The notes: generated from the letters alone by a model not told the origin. A stretch of DNA of 64,000 bases from Ruminococcaceae bacterium AB4001 (GCA_000621765.1 JHXJ01000001.1:248001-312000); one strand, 5' to 3'. Positions 39,857-50,488 are shown, counted from the first letter of the stretch. Numbers and translations are program-made.

Positions 39857-42800
39857 TCGAATTTCATTAACTAAAGGCTATAAGTTATCGTTAGAAAACA
39901 GAGATTTTGTGGGCAGTGTATGGGTCGATGAGTTAATCAGCCGCGGTGGCACCTGCTTAGTTTACAGAGGACACAAAATTATTCAAATAAACGGTGAAGA
40001 CATCAGAAGCTCTGTCATTATTAAGGAGTTTTATCCTACTGGCTTAAATATTTCACGGAATTTGACCGATATGAGCTTGGAGATTTCCAATGCTGATCAA
40101 TTTGAGGAAATGAAGGAGCATTTTGGCAAAGGACAGATAACGCATAATCAATTCTTTGAAGAATACAATGAGCAGGTCTTACCTAAATTGTTCCTGTATG
40201 GCGAAGCCAATAACACTGTATATGCAGTATCTGATCCCGCAAAGGGAAGAACACTTTCAGAAATAGATTTTAATTTGCTGTCCCTAAATCGAATTTCGTC
40301 GATAATGGAATCGATATGTTTGGCGATTAGAAAAATACACGCGAAGAAAAGGCTGTATTTAGATTGCAAACCGGACAACTTCTTCTATAGTGGGAAAAAT
40401 AGTGATCTGCAGTACAAGGTCTTTTTGTTTGACTTTGACACGGTCGTTCGTATTGATGATTTAAAACGTGGAAAAATTGACTTTTGTTCCGCTTCAATAG
40501 GATGGGTTCCGCCTGAACAGGAATTAGTAATTGATCCGTTTACTGGTTGTGGTAGATACAGAGATCCGAATAACATAGGGTATCATTCTGATATCTATTC
40601 AATCGGAACAATATTCTTTTGGCTTCTTATGGAACGCGAACCGAAAAAAGAAGATCTTGAGAAGATTCAAGACCGATCTTTTGATTGGGAGCGGGAAAGC
40701 AGATACTGTTCAGGTGCAGAGATGGATGTTATTTCGAAGATCCAAGACATCTTGGAATGCGCTTTAAACCCGAATGTTGAACAGAGAAAAGAGTCTTACA
40801 GTCTATACACCGACATTTTTGAAGAATATGAGAAGTACGTCTCGTTGTTTGGATTGACAGCAGGTGAATCGGATCATTATGCTCCGATTCATACGGATTT
40901 AGCTGGGATTAATGAAAAACTGGATAAACTGCTCTCAGAAAAAGATACAGCCGAGATCATTGATACTCTTCCCGTAAGTAATAACCGCTTTAAATACAGT
41001 TCAAATTCAACTGTTCTGAGAGGAAGGGATAATGAGATTGCCATTCTGATGAATATGTGTAATTCATCAGAACACTTCAGTTGGATTGGACTTTGCGGAG
41101 AAGGCGGTTCCGGAAAGTCGAAGCTTGCATATGAATTATGCGCGAGGATGCTCAATCTGAAGTGGCGTGTTTTTGCTCCGATGAGATTTAACGAATATAC
41201 GAAGAACGACATACTTGCAGGTCTTGCAAAAGAAAACACGAATGTATTGATATGCCTGGATTATATAAAGCAGGAAATGGATTCCATCTCCGTTTTTATT
41301 AAATATATAGTCGATAAGTATCACAATAATGGTTCTAAGATAAGAATTGTGCTGATTGAGCGTGAAGAAAAAGATGTCAAGATGGACGATTATGACATCT
41401 TGAAATACAGGTATTCCGATTCCGATCTTGGATGCAGTGATGGAATAATAAAGTTATCTCCCTTATCTGAAACTGATATACGGGAAATAGTTGCAGATTA
41501 TATCAGAAAGCAGGATCCTTCAAAAGAAATAACAGAAGAATCTTTGGCATTGATTCTTAAAACTCTGCAATCTGTCGACCGTGAGTTAAGAAGACCTCTT
41601 TATGTACTGTTTATTGCAGATGCATGGTTGAATGATAATAAATTGATTAAATGGGATAGAAATGATGCTCTGAATTATCTGCTCAACAGGGAGATGAAAA
41701 GGCTTGAATCCATAGTCAATGATCCGAAGAATTGTCTGAACATAGTTGATCAAAAGAACTATTTGAGTGCAGTCAAGTTCTTATTTGCCATGGCTACATA
41801 TAGTGGTTCGATCAATATTGCAGATTATGCTGGCCAGCTTAACGACAGGTTCAAACTTGCTTCTGATGATGCAATGTTGCTTAGAATGATGACAGAATTC
41901 GAGATCCTGGATAATGATGATACAGTAAAGGGCTGGGTTCCGGATCTTATAGGTGAGTACTTCTGCATTGATTTCTTTAATGAGTTTTTTAACAATTGGG
42001 GTTCTGAGGCTACAAAAGACATCGTTGATCTGTTGATTGACAGAGATATACTGGCGTTTATCAGATTTACGGACATGATGTATAAGGATTTCCCAGATGT
42101 TATTTGTGATTATTCATGGTTCGATCTGTTGCGTAATATTGACTTCCCGGCAAAATACACATATGTTCGCAAAAATACTTTTAAGGGAACAACTTTTCTC
42201 AAAAACATCTCTTTTCATGGCAGAATTACTAATATTCAGTCAGAAGCATTTAGAGATTGTGAGAATCTTGAGATGATCATATTCCCGTCATCACTTGAAT
42301 ACATAGAGAAATATGCGTTCATAGGATGTAAGAACCTTATAAAGGCTTTGCCTGAGGATGGCAAGGGAAAGAATCCATCTATATTTAGAATAGAGAGTTT
42401 TGCTTTCAAAGACTGTGTCTCACTAAAAAGCTTCATTCTTCCTATTTCTATGCAGGAATTAGGAATCTCAGTGTTTGAAAATTGTTCTTCATTAAAAGAA
42501 ATCGAAATTCCCCGTAAAATTGTCAAACTCGACAGCTCAGTATTTGCAGGATGCAAAGCACTGAAAACGGTCGATTTCAGCAATACTAAAGAAGTGGAAC
42601 TGGCTGATAGTTGTTTTAGCGATTGTGAACAGTTGTATCATTTATTAGGAACTGAAAAGATCTCTGCAATTGGACAGGATGCTTTCAGGAATTGTAAAAG
42701 GCTACATAAAATAGCGCTTACGCCAAGAGTAAATGCAATAGCCGATCATGCTTTTTCGGGTTGTAGTTCATTGCAATTCGCTGACTTATCAAAATGTAGG

Positions 42801-45800
42801 ATTTCCCGTATTCCTGAAAGAATGTTTTATGATTGCATTTCTTTGATTGAAGTGTATCTTCCGGATTCTATTGAGATAATCGGAAATCGAAGTTTCTGCG
42901 GATGTAAGAAGTTGGAATGCTTTGAATTCAAACCGGGGATAAAGATGATTGACCGGTATGCATTCAGCGGATGCGAAAAATTGACGGAAGTGAAATTTCC
43001 TGAAACATTGCAAAGCATTGAGAGTTTTGCATTTGAGAATTGCACGGGCATTAAGGAACTTAGCTTTGCGTGCCCGCCGGAAAAAGTCAAAGATCATGCA
43101 TTTGCAGGATGTACGTCTCTGTCTTTTTCGGGCATCTCAGGACTTGAAAACACCAGTCAGATTGAATTTTGCGGTTTTAAGTTTAATAAGTTTTCTGTAG
43201 ACGAGTTTAACTTCATTCAATCTTATTTATCAGAGGAAACGGTTACTATTCCGGATTCTGTTATTGCAATAGGAAGTGATGCATTCCGTGGCACCAAAGA
43301 TGAAGGCGGTTTTTCCAAGAATAATATTCTTAAGAGCATTATTCTCCCTGCCGGTCTGAGGAAGATTGGAGATAGGGCATTTTCCAATTGTGAAAAATTG
43401 AGAACTGTCACTCTTCAAGGGCAACGGATCACAGATATCGGCACTTCAGCGTTTTCCGGATGTATTGAACTTGAGGAAATAAAAGGTTCTTTTTCCGCAA
43501 CTGAAATTGCTGACGGTACATTTCTGAATTGTAATGCATTAAGGAAAGTAAATTTCTCAAACCGATTAATTAATATCGGAAAACGCGCATTCAAGAACTG
43601 TACTAAGCTCGAAAGGATCAATATAATTAGAAACTGGATTCCGAAAAGCATTGGAACGGCGGCGTTTGAAGGATGTGATTTACTAGTTTTCCCAATTGAC
43701 CCTAATTTGATTTATAGGTTTCATATCAGTCCGAGATCATTTGTATTAGAAGGTTTTGTTTTCAAGAGGATTACGTCAAAAGAAATAGAATTCGTCAGAA
43801 ACTATATGAAATCGGAAGTTATGGAAGTGCCCGTCACTTGCATATCTGTTTCAAATGTTGCATTTGGCGAAATTAAAGATCTGAAGAAAATTGTAATTCC
43901 GGATTCTATAAGAGAATTGTCTCCTACTGTCTTTAAGGATTGCATTTCATTGGAAACAGTGGAATTCCCGTCTGAATTGAGTCGCATTCCAGGGAATGCG
44001 TTTGAAAATTGCAGATCATTGAAAAATATCATTTTCAGAGGGCATGAACCAAATTCAATACCTTTGGGTGTTAGCATTGGCAATGGGGCCTTTTTCGGAT
44101 GCAAGGCATTAGAAAATATATCTTTGCCTGAGGATCTTACCAAGCTTAATGGTCATACATTTCAGGGATGTACTTCTTTGAAATCAATAAAGATCCCTTC
44201 ACAAGTTACAACGATCGGTAATTTTGCTTTTAAGCATTGCCTTAGCCTCAGTTATGTCAGTTTTCCTGATTCATTGCAGAATATGGGAAAAGGTGTTTTT
44301 TCTGAGTGTATTTCCTTAATCACATCAGAGAACTTGGAGAATACTCAACTGAAAGTTCTGGCAAACAATTTGTTTGAAAATTGCATTAATCTCGAAACAG
44401 TGACGCTGCCAAAGAGTATTAAGATTATCAAGGCACATTGTTTTGATGGCTGTCACAGTTTAAAGATACCGCGTGTTTTCCTTCCTAATGGTCTTGAAGT
44501 AATAGAAGATGCTGTTTTTCAAAACTGCTATAGTATTGAGAGCATAAGATTACCTAGAAATATAACCATAATTAGCAATTACCTTTTTAAGAACTGCAGT
44601 TCTTTGCGGGAAGTGACCATGTCTGATGACATTACTGAAATCGGGCAAAGTGCTTTCTATAGCTGCACCAGCCTTAATGATGAGGGATTGCGACTCCCAT
44701 CCAAGTTGAAGGTCACGGGAGCATCTGCATTTTCATACTGCAGATCTCTTAAGTCCTTAACTATACCGGAAGAGATTACAGCACTGTCTTCGGATGTCTT
44801 CAAAGGGTGTAGCGGATTGGAAAGTGTGGTTCTTCCAAAACATCTCCAGGAGATTCCAGCGGATTGCTTTAAAGATTGTATTTCACTGAAGCATATCGAG
44901 CTGCATGAGGGATTAAGAAAAATTAATGTCGGAGCTTTTAGGAACTGCATTTCTTTGGAGTATAGTACACTTAATCTCCCGGAGTCATTAGTTGAAATCT
45001 TTCCGTCTGCATTCCGTTATTGTGACAGCATTGAAACGGTTATATTGCCGCATGGAATAAGAAGGCTTTCCGCGGCTGTATTTGAGGGATGTGCAAATTT
45101 GAAAGAAGTGAAGTTTGAACACAGTATTGCTGACGTGGATCATTTTGCGTTCTTAGATTGCCCGCTACTTGAGTCTTTTCCGTTCCACCTGATCGAAAAA
45201 GGAATAGGAAATGCCGCTTTTTGTAATTGCAGGTCTTTGAAAAATCCGACCTTTTCTACGACTATTAGAAGTATTTTGTCTGCCGCTTTCAGAGGTTGTT
45301 ACAGTATTACGAGCTTGGAACTTCCGAGTACAATCTATGCGGTCAATGGTGCAGCTTTTAGGGATAACAGAAATTTAAGAAGAGTTATTCTTCCTGAGAC
45401 AGTCAGCGTCATAAAGAAGTCTGCTTTTAGAGACTGTGTGAGCCTGACAGAGGTTCAGATCAAGTCGCCGAAGATAAATATCTTAACTACTGCTTTCAAA
45501 GGTTGTATCAGACTGGATTATATTGATATTCCGCATGATAACAAAGTTAGTGTAGATGCTTTTGAAAGCTGTCCTGTTGAAACAGAGATCATAGAGAATC
45601 CCGAGATCAACCTTTTGCACTATAAAGTTGAAAATGATGAGACTGGTGTTTTCTTATACTTTGAGGATGAGGTGAACGGAGGTATTACACTCAGACGTTT
45701 TATCGGAAAGGCTGTTGGTGTGATAACTGTACCAGAAGAGATAAAAGATAAGAAAGTTAAGAGAATTGCTGATAGTTGCTTTGAGGAAGCATACGGCATT

Positions 45801-46190
45801 GAAAAGATAGTGCTGCCTGAATCCATTGAATCAATAGGAAGAAATGCATTTGCATATTGCAAAAGTTTGAAGAATATCAATATCCCCAGCGGTGTGCAGA
45901 GTATAGGCGGATATGCTTTTAAGGAGTGCCATAATCTTGTATCACTGGAATTGCCGGACGGTTTGAAAACGATTGAAAGAGGGTCATTTATGTACTGCCG
46001 CAAATTGGAAAGCATAAAGCTTCCCGGTAATCTGGAGATGGTAAGTGAATTAGCATTCTTGGCTTGTGCTGAATTGAGTACGGAGCTGCCAGTCAGTGTA
46101 CAAAGTATTGAATCAGGCGCATTTGCTCAATGTAATAAAGAAAAGATACATATAACTCACATTCCGATCGATGAGGTATGGTTTGAGTAA
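39849..46190 (+). CDS. Giant protein kinase-NTPase-leucine-rich-repeat protein
   Basis: 2113 aa, no signal peptide. Residues about 15-330 form a protein-kinase fold: ISRGGTCLVYRG glycine loop, VIIKEFYP lysine, catalytic loop LYLDCKPDNF near 167 (D and N kept, HR replaced), FDFDT in place of DFG near 194, and GWVPPEQE near 218. A P-loop NTPase follows: Walker A GEGGSGKSK near 416, Walker B NVLICLDY near 465, and an AAA/STAND-like helical region to about 770. From about 780 to 2090 there are some fifty BspA-type LRR_5 repeats of about 23 aa. The plan (effector kinase, NTPase switch, repeat sensor) is that of STAND/NLR-like immune sensors. Its start has AAAGGAG. Composition is AT-rich. Confidence 0.85.
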   Translation: MDNRISLTKGYKLSLENRDFVGSVWVDELISRGGTCLVYRGHKIIQINGEDIRSSVIIKEFYPTGLNISRNLTDMSLEISNADQFEEMKEHFGKGQITHNQFFEEYNEQVLPKLFLYGEANNTVYAVSDPAKGRTLSEIDFNLLSLNRISSIMESICLAIRKIHAKKRLYLDCKPDNFFYSGKNSDLQYKVFLFDFDTVVRIDDLKRGKIDFCSASIGWVPPEQELVIDPFTGCGRYRDPNNIGYHSDIYSIGTIFFWLLMEREPKKEDLEKIQDRSFDWERESRYCSGAEMDVISKIQDILECALNPNVEQRKESYSLYTDIFEEYEKYVSLFGLTAGESDHYAPIHTDLAGINEKLDKLLSEKDTAEIIDTLPVSNNRFKYSSNSTVLRGRDNEIAILMNMCNSSEHFSWIGLCGEGGSGKSKLAYELCARMLNLKWRVFAPMRFNEYTKNDILAGLAKENTNVLICLDYIKQEMDSISVFIKYIVDKYHNNGSKIRIVLIEREEKDVKMDDYDILKYRYSDSDLGCSDGIIKLSPLSETDIREIVADYIRKQDPSKEITEESLALILKTLQSVDRELRRPLYVLFIADAWLNDNKLIKWDRNDALNYLLNREMKRLESIVNDPKNCLNIVDQKNYLSAVKFLFAMATYSGSINIADYAGQLNDRFKLASDDAMLLRMMTEFEILDNDDTVKGWVPDLIGEYFCIDFFNEFFNNWGSEATKDIVDLLIDRDILAFIRFTDMMYKDFPDVICDYSWFDLLRNIDFPAKYTYVRKNTFKGTTFLKNISFHGRITNIQSEAFRDCENLEMIIFPSSLEYIEKYAFIGCKNLIKALPEDGKGKNPSIFRIESFAFKDCVSLKSFILPISMQELGISVFENCSSLKEIEIPRKIVKLDSSVFAGCKALKTVDFSNTKEVELADSCFSDCEQLYHLLGTEKISAIGQDAFRNCKRLHKIALTPRVNAIADHAFSGCSSLQFADLSKCRISRIPERMFYDCISLIEVYLPDSIEIIGNRSFCGCKKLECFEFKPGIKMIDRYAFSGCEKLTEVKFPETLQSIESFAFENCTGIKELSFACPPEKVKDHAFAGCTSLSFSGISGLENTSQIEFCGFKFNKFSVDEFNFIQSYLSEETVTIPDSVIAIGSDAFRGTKDEGGFSKNNILKSIILPAGLRKIGDRAFSNCEKLRTVTLQGQRITDIGTSAFSGCIELEEIKGSFSATEIADGTFLNCNALRKVNFSNRLINIGKRAFKNCTKLERINIIRNWIPKSIGTAAFEGCDLLVFPIDPNLIYRFHISPRSFVLEGFVFKRITSKEIEFVRNYMKSEVMEVPVTCISVSNVAFGEIKDLKKIVIPDSIRELSPTVFKDCISLETVEFPSELSRIPGNAFENCRSLKNIIFRGHEPNSIPLGVSIGNGAFFGCKALENISLPEDLTKLNGHTFQGCTSLKSIKIPSQVTTIGNFAFKHCLSLSYVSFPDSLQNMGKGVFSECISLITSENLENTQLKVLANNLFENCINLETVTLPKSIKIIKAHCFDGCHSLKIPRVFLPNGLEVIEDAVFQNCYSIESIRLPRNITIISNYLFKNCSSLREVTMSDDITEIGQSAFYSCTSLNDEGLRLPSKLKVTGASAFSYCRSLKSLTIPEEITALSSDVFKGCSGLESVVLPKHLQEIPADCFKDCISLKHIELHEGLRKINVGAFRNCISLEYSTLNLPESLVEIFPSAFRYCDSIETVILPHGIRRLSAAVFEGCANLKEVKFEHSIADVDHFAFLDCPLLESFPFHLIEKGIGNAAFCNCRSLKNPTFSTTIRSILSAAFRGCYSITSLELPSTIYAVNGAAFRDNRNLRRVILPETVSVIKKSAFRDCVSLTEVQIKSPKINILTTAFKGCIRLDYIDIPHDNKVSVDAFESCPVETEIIENPEINLLHYKVENDETGVFLYFEDEVNGGITLRRFIGKAVGVITVPEEIKDKKVKRIADSCFEEAYGIEKIVLPESIESIGRNAFAYCKSLKNINIPSGVQSIGGYAFKECHNLVSLELPDGLKTIERGSFMYCRKLESIKLPGNLEMVSELAFLACAELSTELPVSVQSIESGAFAQCNKEKIHITHIPIDEVWFE

Positions 46191-46215
46191 TTCAATAAAG
46201 GCACATAGTTATTAC

Positions 46216-46249
46216 AGGGTTATGATATACACATGTGTATCATAACCCT
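46216..46249. terminator. Bidirectional hairpin between convergent genes
   Basis: A 16-bp stem with a two-base bulge (arms starting AGGGTTATGA and ending TCATAACCCT) and essentially no loop. It separates the giant kinase gene from the convergent TOPRIM-like gene. Confidence 0.75.
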
Positions 46250-46263
46250 AATAGTATGTTGCA

Positions 46264-47067
46264 TTATTGATTACCCAAGATGTCAGCGAACTTTTTTTCA
46301 AGCAGAACACCGAGATTTGTGTGTCGTCGTAAAGAATTGTTGTCTTTTCGTATATATTTCCATGAATCAGGGTAATCCATCTTTGAAACTACCTTATCCT
46401 TATTTTCAATAATATCTTTAGCAAAGTCTAACGATGATTCATATTTTCTCGAATATTTTGTTGCGACTCTCATCTTTGATGCATTAGGAATATTGGGAAT
46501 TGAATGCAGGGCATGTTCCATATTTGAAGAAAAATAAAAAACAGAATAATCTATTTTGTGATTACATATTTCAATTTGTGAGATCTTACTCAAATATATG
46601 AGATTATCGCTTTTCCTCCTATTTCTATTTATCATCTGATTTACATCTTTGCATTCTATTTTATCTTTTAAATAGCGCGGAGACTGATCTGTGGAGTTAT
46701 CCTGGAATGGAACAATATTACTATCTGGAATAAAAGCTCCGTCAGTGTCGACAATTTGTATGATTTCAGAGATATCCTCAGGTTTTAGGTTGCTTTCAAT
46801 AAAATATTTGGCCAAGATTTTTATATAAATAGCATCTTCGATATTACGAGGTAATACCCATTCATTATGACCAAATCTGTTGATATAACGGGAAGCGGTG
46901 ATATCTCCACCTTTTATCTTTTCATTTTCTCGCAACCTCAGAAAAACTACTTCATTTCTATGGTCTGCTTGATCAAACAGATCAGAGATGTATTTGCGCA
47001 GCGCTCGTATCTCCGTTTTACCTTCAACTATGAACAGTATTATATTAATCCTTTGTTGCTGGCACAT
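46264..47067 (-). CDS. TOPRIM-like protein partnered with ABC-type ATPase (RloB/OLD-like)
   Basis: 267 aa. FIVEGKTEIRALRKYI near residue 12 supplies a TOPRIM-type glutamate, and IIQIVDTDGAF near 108 the D-x-D; the rest is divergent. Such domains are metal-dependent nucleases in OLD, PARIS (AriB) and RloB/AbiL-type systems. It starts inside the stop of the ATPase gene (1-bp overlap, TAATG), so the two are translationally coupled. I infer an effector nuclease controlled by the ATPase; exact family assignment needs a profile search. Confidence 0.65.
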   Translation of the reverse strand: MCQQQRINIILFIVEGKTEIRALRKYISDLFDQADHRNEVVFLRLRENEKIKGGDITASRYINRFGHNEWVLPRNIEDAIYIKILAKYFIESNLKPEDISEIIQIVDTDGAFIPDSNIVPFQDNSTDQSPRYLKDKIECKDVNQMINRNRRKSDNLIYLSKISQIEICNHKIDYSVFYFSSNMEHALHSIPNIPNASKMRVATKYSRKYESSLDFAKDIIENKDKVVSKMDYPDSWKYIRKDNNSLRRHTNLGVLLEKKFADILGNQ

Positions 47068-48509
47068 TAATAATTGCCTCCTGCATCCATAAGTGCTGCG
47101 ATAATCTTATATCTCTTTGTTCTGTGGTAGATTTCTTCTTCTTGTTCATTAAGGAGTATTTCTCTAAAATATGCATCTCTTAAGTTGTCAGCTGAGGATA
47201 AGGCATTAAGCCTTGTATACCTGTTGTCAGGATTTGTCGTAGTGAAATAAATATATTTACTGTCGATGACTTCAAGTGGTCTGAGATTGTGTGATGTGAA
47301 AATGAACTGCCCCAAACCGGATTCTTCCATAGCCTGAAGTATCTCTCCAAGAAGATATTCAAAGATTCCCGCATCAAATTCATCAATCGCTACGGTAACC
47401 GAGGGTTGATTAAACGAAGCAATGATCAAGCTCAGAACAGAAAGAATCTTTCTGACGCCATCCGATTCATCCCTTAATGGCAATTCTCTACCTTCGCGAT
47501 AAGCTACCAGCATAACTAGAGTAGCCGGTTCACCATTTTTGTCTATGGTAGGAGACAATTCCTTTATTCCGATTGCTAATCCAGGAACCAATTGTTCCAA
47601 CACGGAACTTGTATTTTTCATGATTTTCTTGATATCTTCCAATTCATTATCAGCAATTATTTCCGGCTCTTTGGTGTGGAATATAATTCTGTTGTTTCTG
47701 GTGTAAATTGGTATAGCAAAATTCAATCTGATAAATCCTGTAGATTTTGTATCAATTACATACAGATAATGTCTGGCATAATTTCTTAGTTCAACTAACA
47801 CCTGAAAAAAGATTGAAGAGTTATCATGTTCTTGAAATATAGATAATGTATCTGTCAGGAAGATAAAGGAACGAGAAGCATTATTTGCTAATTCCTTTTT
47901 CACTTCTAAAGACACAAGAGTTTTTTTATCGCCGCCGGCTATTTCTTTCATCTTTGCAGCAGGTGTAAATGGGGCACTGTCAGAACTTGTATCGATGATT
48001 ACTTGTTTTTTGCTTGATCCTTCCCAACTAAGAGAGAATACTTCGTTACTGATTACAATTGCATCATTTGAAGAGACATTGGAAGTACTATTCGGATTTC
48101 CATCCGCATAGCCTTCTACTTCTTCTGAAGCTGATTGCTTCTTAGACATATGAAAGGAGTAACTGGCTTCTCTTATTGTTTCGTCAGGATATTGTAGGTC
48201 AAAGACGAATTCGAGAGTGGCAAAAGGCTTGCCTAAAGTCACACAGTCAGAATAATCCTTTGGGACACTTGTTCCAGACAATAAACATTTTAATACCGAT
48301 AATGCTTCGATGAATCCAGTTTTTCCCGACCCGTTTTGTCCATATATCCCAAGAATATCTGCTTCAGTTTCATAAGGAACAAATTCTCGTCCGCAATTAA
48401 AAACAATTTCACCATAGCCTACGCTTTTAAAGTTTTGGAGGATTGCTTTTTTAATTCTTATAACTGGTAGATTTTTGTTGTGTTGACTTGAAATAAACGA
48501 TATTTCCAT
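47067..48509 (-). CDS. ABC/SMC-type ATPase of a defence-like pair (AAA_15/AAA_21)
   Basis: 480 aa. The N-terminal strand IRIKKAILQNFKSVGYGEI leads into Walker A GIYGQNGSGKTGF near residue 55-65. After an insertion come SDGVRKILSVLSLI (signature-like), Walker B VTVAIDEFDAG near 372 and FIFTSHNLRPLEV near 405 with the switch histidine. This is the OLD/RloA/AriA kind of ATPase, which in known systems senses invading DNA or phage proteins and releases or activates a nuclease. The partner gene follows with a 1-bp overlap. Divergent from the 581-aa unknown gene. Confidence 0.85.
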   Translation of the reverse strand: MEISFISSQHNKNLPVIRIKKAILQNFKSVGYGEIVFNCGREFVPYETEADILGIYGQNGSGKTGFIEALSVLKCLLSGTSVPKDYSDCVTLGKPFATLEFVFDLQYPDETIREASYSFHMSKKQSASEEVEGYADGNPNSTSNVSSNDAIVISNEVFSLSWEGSSKKQVIIDTSSDSAPFTPAAKMKEIAGGDKKTLVSLEVKKELANNASRSFIFLTDTLSIFQEHDNSSIFFQVLVELRNYARHYLYVIDTKSTGFIRLNFAIPIYTRNNRIIFHTKEPEIIADNELEDIKKIMKNTSSVLEQLVPGLAIGIKELSPTIDKNGEPATLVMLVAYREGRELPLRDESDGVRKILSVLSLIIASFNQPSVTVAIDEFDAGIFEYLLGEILQAMEESGLGQFIFTSHNLRPLEVIDSKYIYFTTTNPDNRYTRLNALSSADNLRDAYFREILLNEQEEEIYHRTKRYKIIAALMDAGGNY

Positions 48510-48662
48510 ATTTCAGACCTTCCTGAATAGCAACAGACTCTATCACTCAAATTATATATCTGTGACTAAACACCGTCAATTTGATAACTTTTTGGAAGCT
48601 TTGAGCATCGGAATATCAATGAGTATGGGATATAATTAGTCAAATGCTTGTGGAGGTTCATT

Positions 48663-50408
48663 ATGGGATTAACAGAAATCGCACGGCAGCGTATCAAAAA
48701 CGATTTTTTCGAGACTGACAGATCAATCTCTCCGAAAGATGCACTGAATTATATCGAAGAGGGTGATCATTTTAGAAGTCTGTCATCTTTGATAAAAGAT
48801 ACTATGATTACAGTAGGCGTTTGCAGTAATGATGATGAAGATAGTGTTTTTGTTAAGAAGCTGACAGAAAAATTATTTCAAACAGAATATGAGTGTGATT
48901 CGAGTATTAAAGAAGATTCTATTCGCAAAAGAGTAGATCGCTGGATTAATGGCACTACCACGAGTATTGAAAAAGCTGATTCTGTCATAGAAATATGTTT
49001 TGCTCTGGATCTGGATGTAGAAATGACGAATAATTTCTTAAACAGAGCCGGTTTTTGCAGTTTGAGTATTCGTAGAGCTGAAGATGCGATTTACTATTAT
49101 TGTTTACTTTTTAACGAACAATCTAATGGACAGAAAAAGACATTTGCAGATGCCAGGAAATTGATAGACAGTTTTTACAGTGCAAAAACTGATGAAAGTA
49201 CTGATAAAGACAATGCTGTGTTAAGCCTCAACACTGATTCAAAAGGAACTACATTACTTTTACATAAGGCACTTTTGAATATGAGTTGTGAAACAGACGA
49301 GGATTTTCTTCAATCGTTTTTATTGCCTAACAAGAAGCACTTCATCAATTATTCTAAACATTCGTTGTTTGAGTATTATAAAGTAAAGAATCTTTTGTTT
49401 GTCACATCTATACTATATAGACTTCGTGTTTTTGAATCCGCTTATATCAAGGATGCAATCGCCATAAAGCAACAGGGAACGGAAGCAAATATCAAAAATG
49501 AAGAGTGTCCTATTCAATTTGCTTTCCGTTCGGCACTTTCTAAATACACTGATTCCCAGAATAATGATCCTGCATATGTATTTCTGCATCAACTTAATTC
49601 AAGTATGAATTACAGGAATATCAGTGCCCCTGGTGTTTATGAGAGTAATTCTGTTTTCAATGAAATAGAATATGAAACATATAGTTTTCTATTAAAGGTA
49701 AAAAAGCAGATTCAATCACTTGTATATTCTGTTGAGAATACAGAATCTCAAAAGACTTTTTCCAGATTTCTTCTAGATATCTGTTCGCCTATGGATTTGT
49801 ACAAGTCAACTTTACAGGTTTTAGTTAAGAATGGCGAGATGAGATCGTTAGGTAATAAAGGGGCAATCAAGGGAAGATTGATCGATGAAGATTCATTTTC
49901 CAGATTTGAGAAGCAGCCATTCATTAAAAGCGACAGAAAACTTGTAGATGCAGACAGGAAAATGTTTATCCTGATGTATTATTTGCTGTTTTCTTATGAT
50001 GTCTATTATTCGAGAATCGAAAAGGACAAAAAAGAACTGGTTGATGATTCTAAGGTGTTTAGAGAGCCTACTATTTACGGCTTCACAGAGAGCTTAAATA
50101 AGATTCTTGAAGATTGTAGTTTCTCGCATATTTATCTTCCTAATCAGTTTGATTGTTTGATTGTTGAAAGTGTTTGCAAGTTGGAGACTGCAATCGATGC
50201 TTCTGAATACGTTGATTCACCTTTTGATTTTGTCAACGAGATACTTAGTTTGATACTGGCTGATGTTTCGAAATATTGGCACAGGGAAACTTGGGATGAT
50301 TCTTATGATGAATCCGTTGAGGACTGGCAGGATGAAGATATTATTCGTGATAATGATGCTTGGGACAAGGAACTAAATCAGATATTAGATGACTGGGCAA
50401 ATATGTAA
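48663..50408 (+). CDS. Unknown 581-aa protein with possible N-terminal HTH
   Basis: No family recognised. Residues about 55-110 (IRKRVDRWINGTTTSIEKADSVIEICFALDLDVEMTNNFL) have the spacing of an XRE-like helix-turn-helix domain. The remainder is mostly alpha-helical and hydrophilic, with an acidic C-terminus (ESVEDWQDEDIIRDNDAWDKEL). The ATG at 48663 follows TGGAGG; a TATAAT at 48630-48635 may be its promoter. It is divergent from the ATPase/TOPRIM pair and shares the AT-rich composition of the island. Confidence 0.6.
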   Translation: MGLTEIARQRIKNDFFETDRSISPKDALNYIEEGDHFRSLSSLIKDTMITVGVCSNDDEDSVFVKKLTEKLFQTEYECDSSIKEDSIRKRVDRWINGTTTSIEKADSVIEICFALDLDVEMTNNFLNRAGFCSLSIRRAEDAIYYYCLLFNEQSNGQKKTFADARKLIDSFYSAKTDESTDKDNAVLSLNTDSKGTTLLLHKALLNMSCETDEDFLQSFLLPNKKHFINYSKHSLFEYYKVKNLLFVTSILYRLRVFESAYIKDAIAIKQQGTEANIKNEECPIQFAFRSALSKYTDSQNNDPAYVFLHQLNSSMNYRNISAPGVYESNSVFNEIEYETYSFLLKVKKQIQSLVYSVENTESQKTFSRFLLDICSPMDLYKSTLQVLVKNGEMRSLGNKGAIKGRLIDEDSFSRFEKQPFIKSDRKLVDADRKMFILMYYLLFSYDVYYSRIEKDKKELVDDSKVFREPTIYGFTESLNKILEDCSFSHIYLPNQFDCLIVESVCKLETAIDASEYVDSPFDFVNEILSLILADVSKYWHRETWDDSYDESVEDWQDEDIIRDNDAWDKELNQILDDWANM

Positions 50409-50461
50409 CGCAGAGTTATATTAGTTTCATTATGCATTGAAGTATATTGGTATGATTTTTT

Positions 50462-50488
50462 GAGGAGGCCTCATATTGAAGCCTCCTC
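50462..50488. terminator. Bidirectional terminator hairpin
   Basis: GAGGAGGC (50462-50469) pairs with GCCTCCTC (50481-50488) over an 11-nt loop, followed by TTAATTT. It separates the 581-aa gene from the convergent repeat-protein gene. Confidence 0.8.

Noticed and set aside
46216-46249. Insertion-sequence terminal repeat
   Set aside because: It is a self-contained hairpin between convergent genes with no transposase or second copy nearby; a bidirectional terminator explains it.
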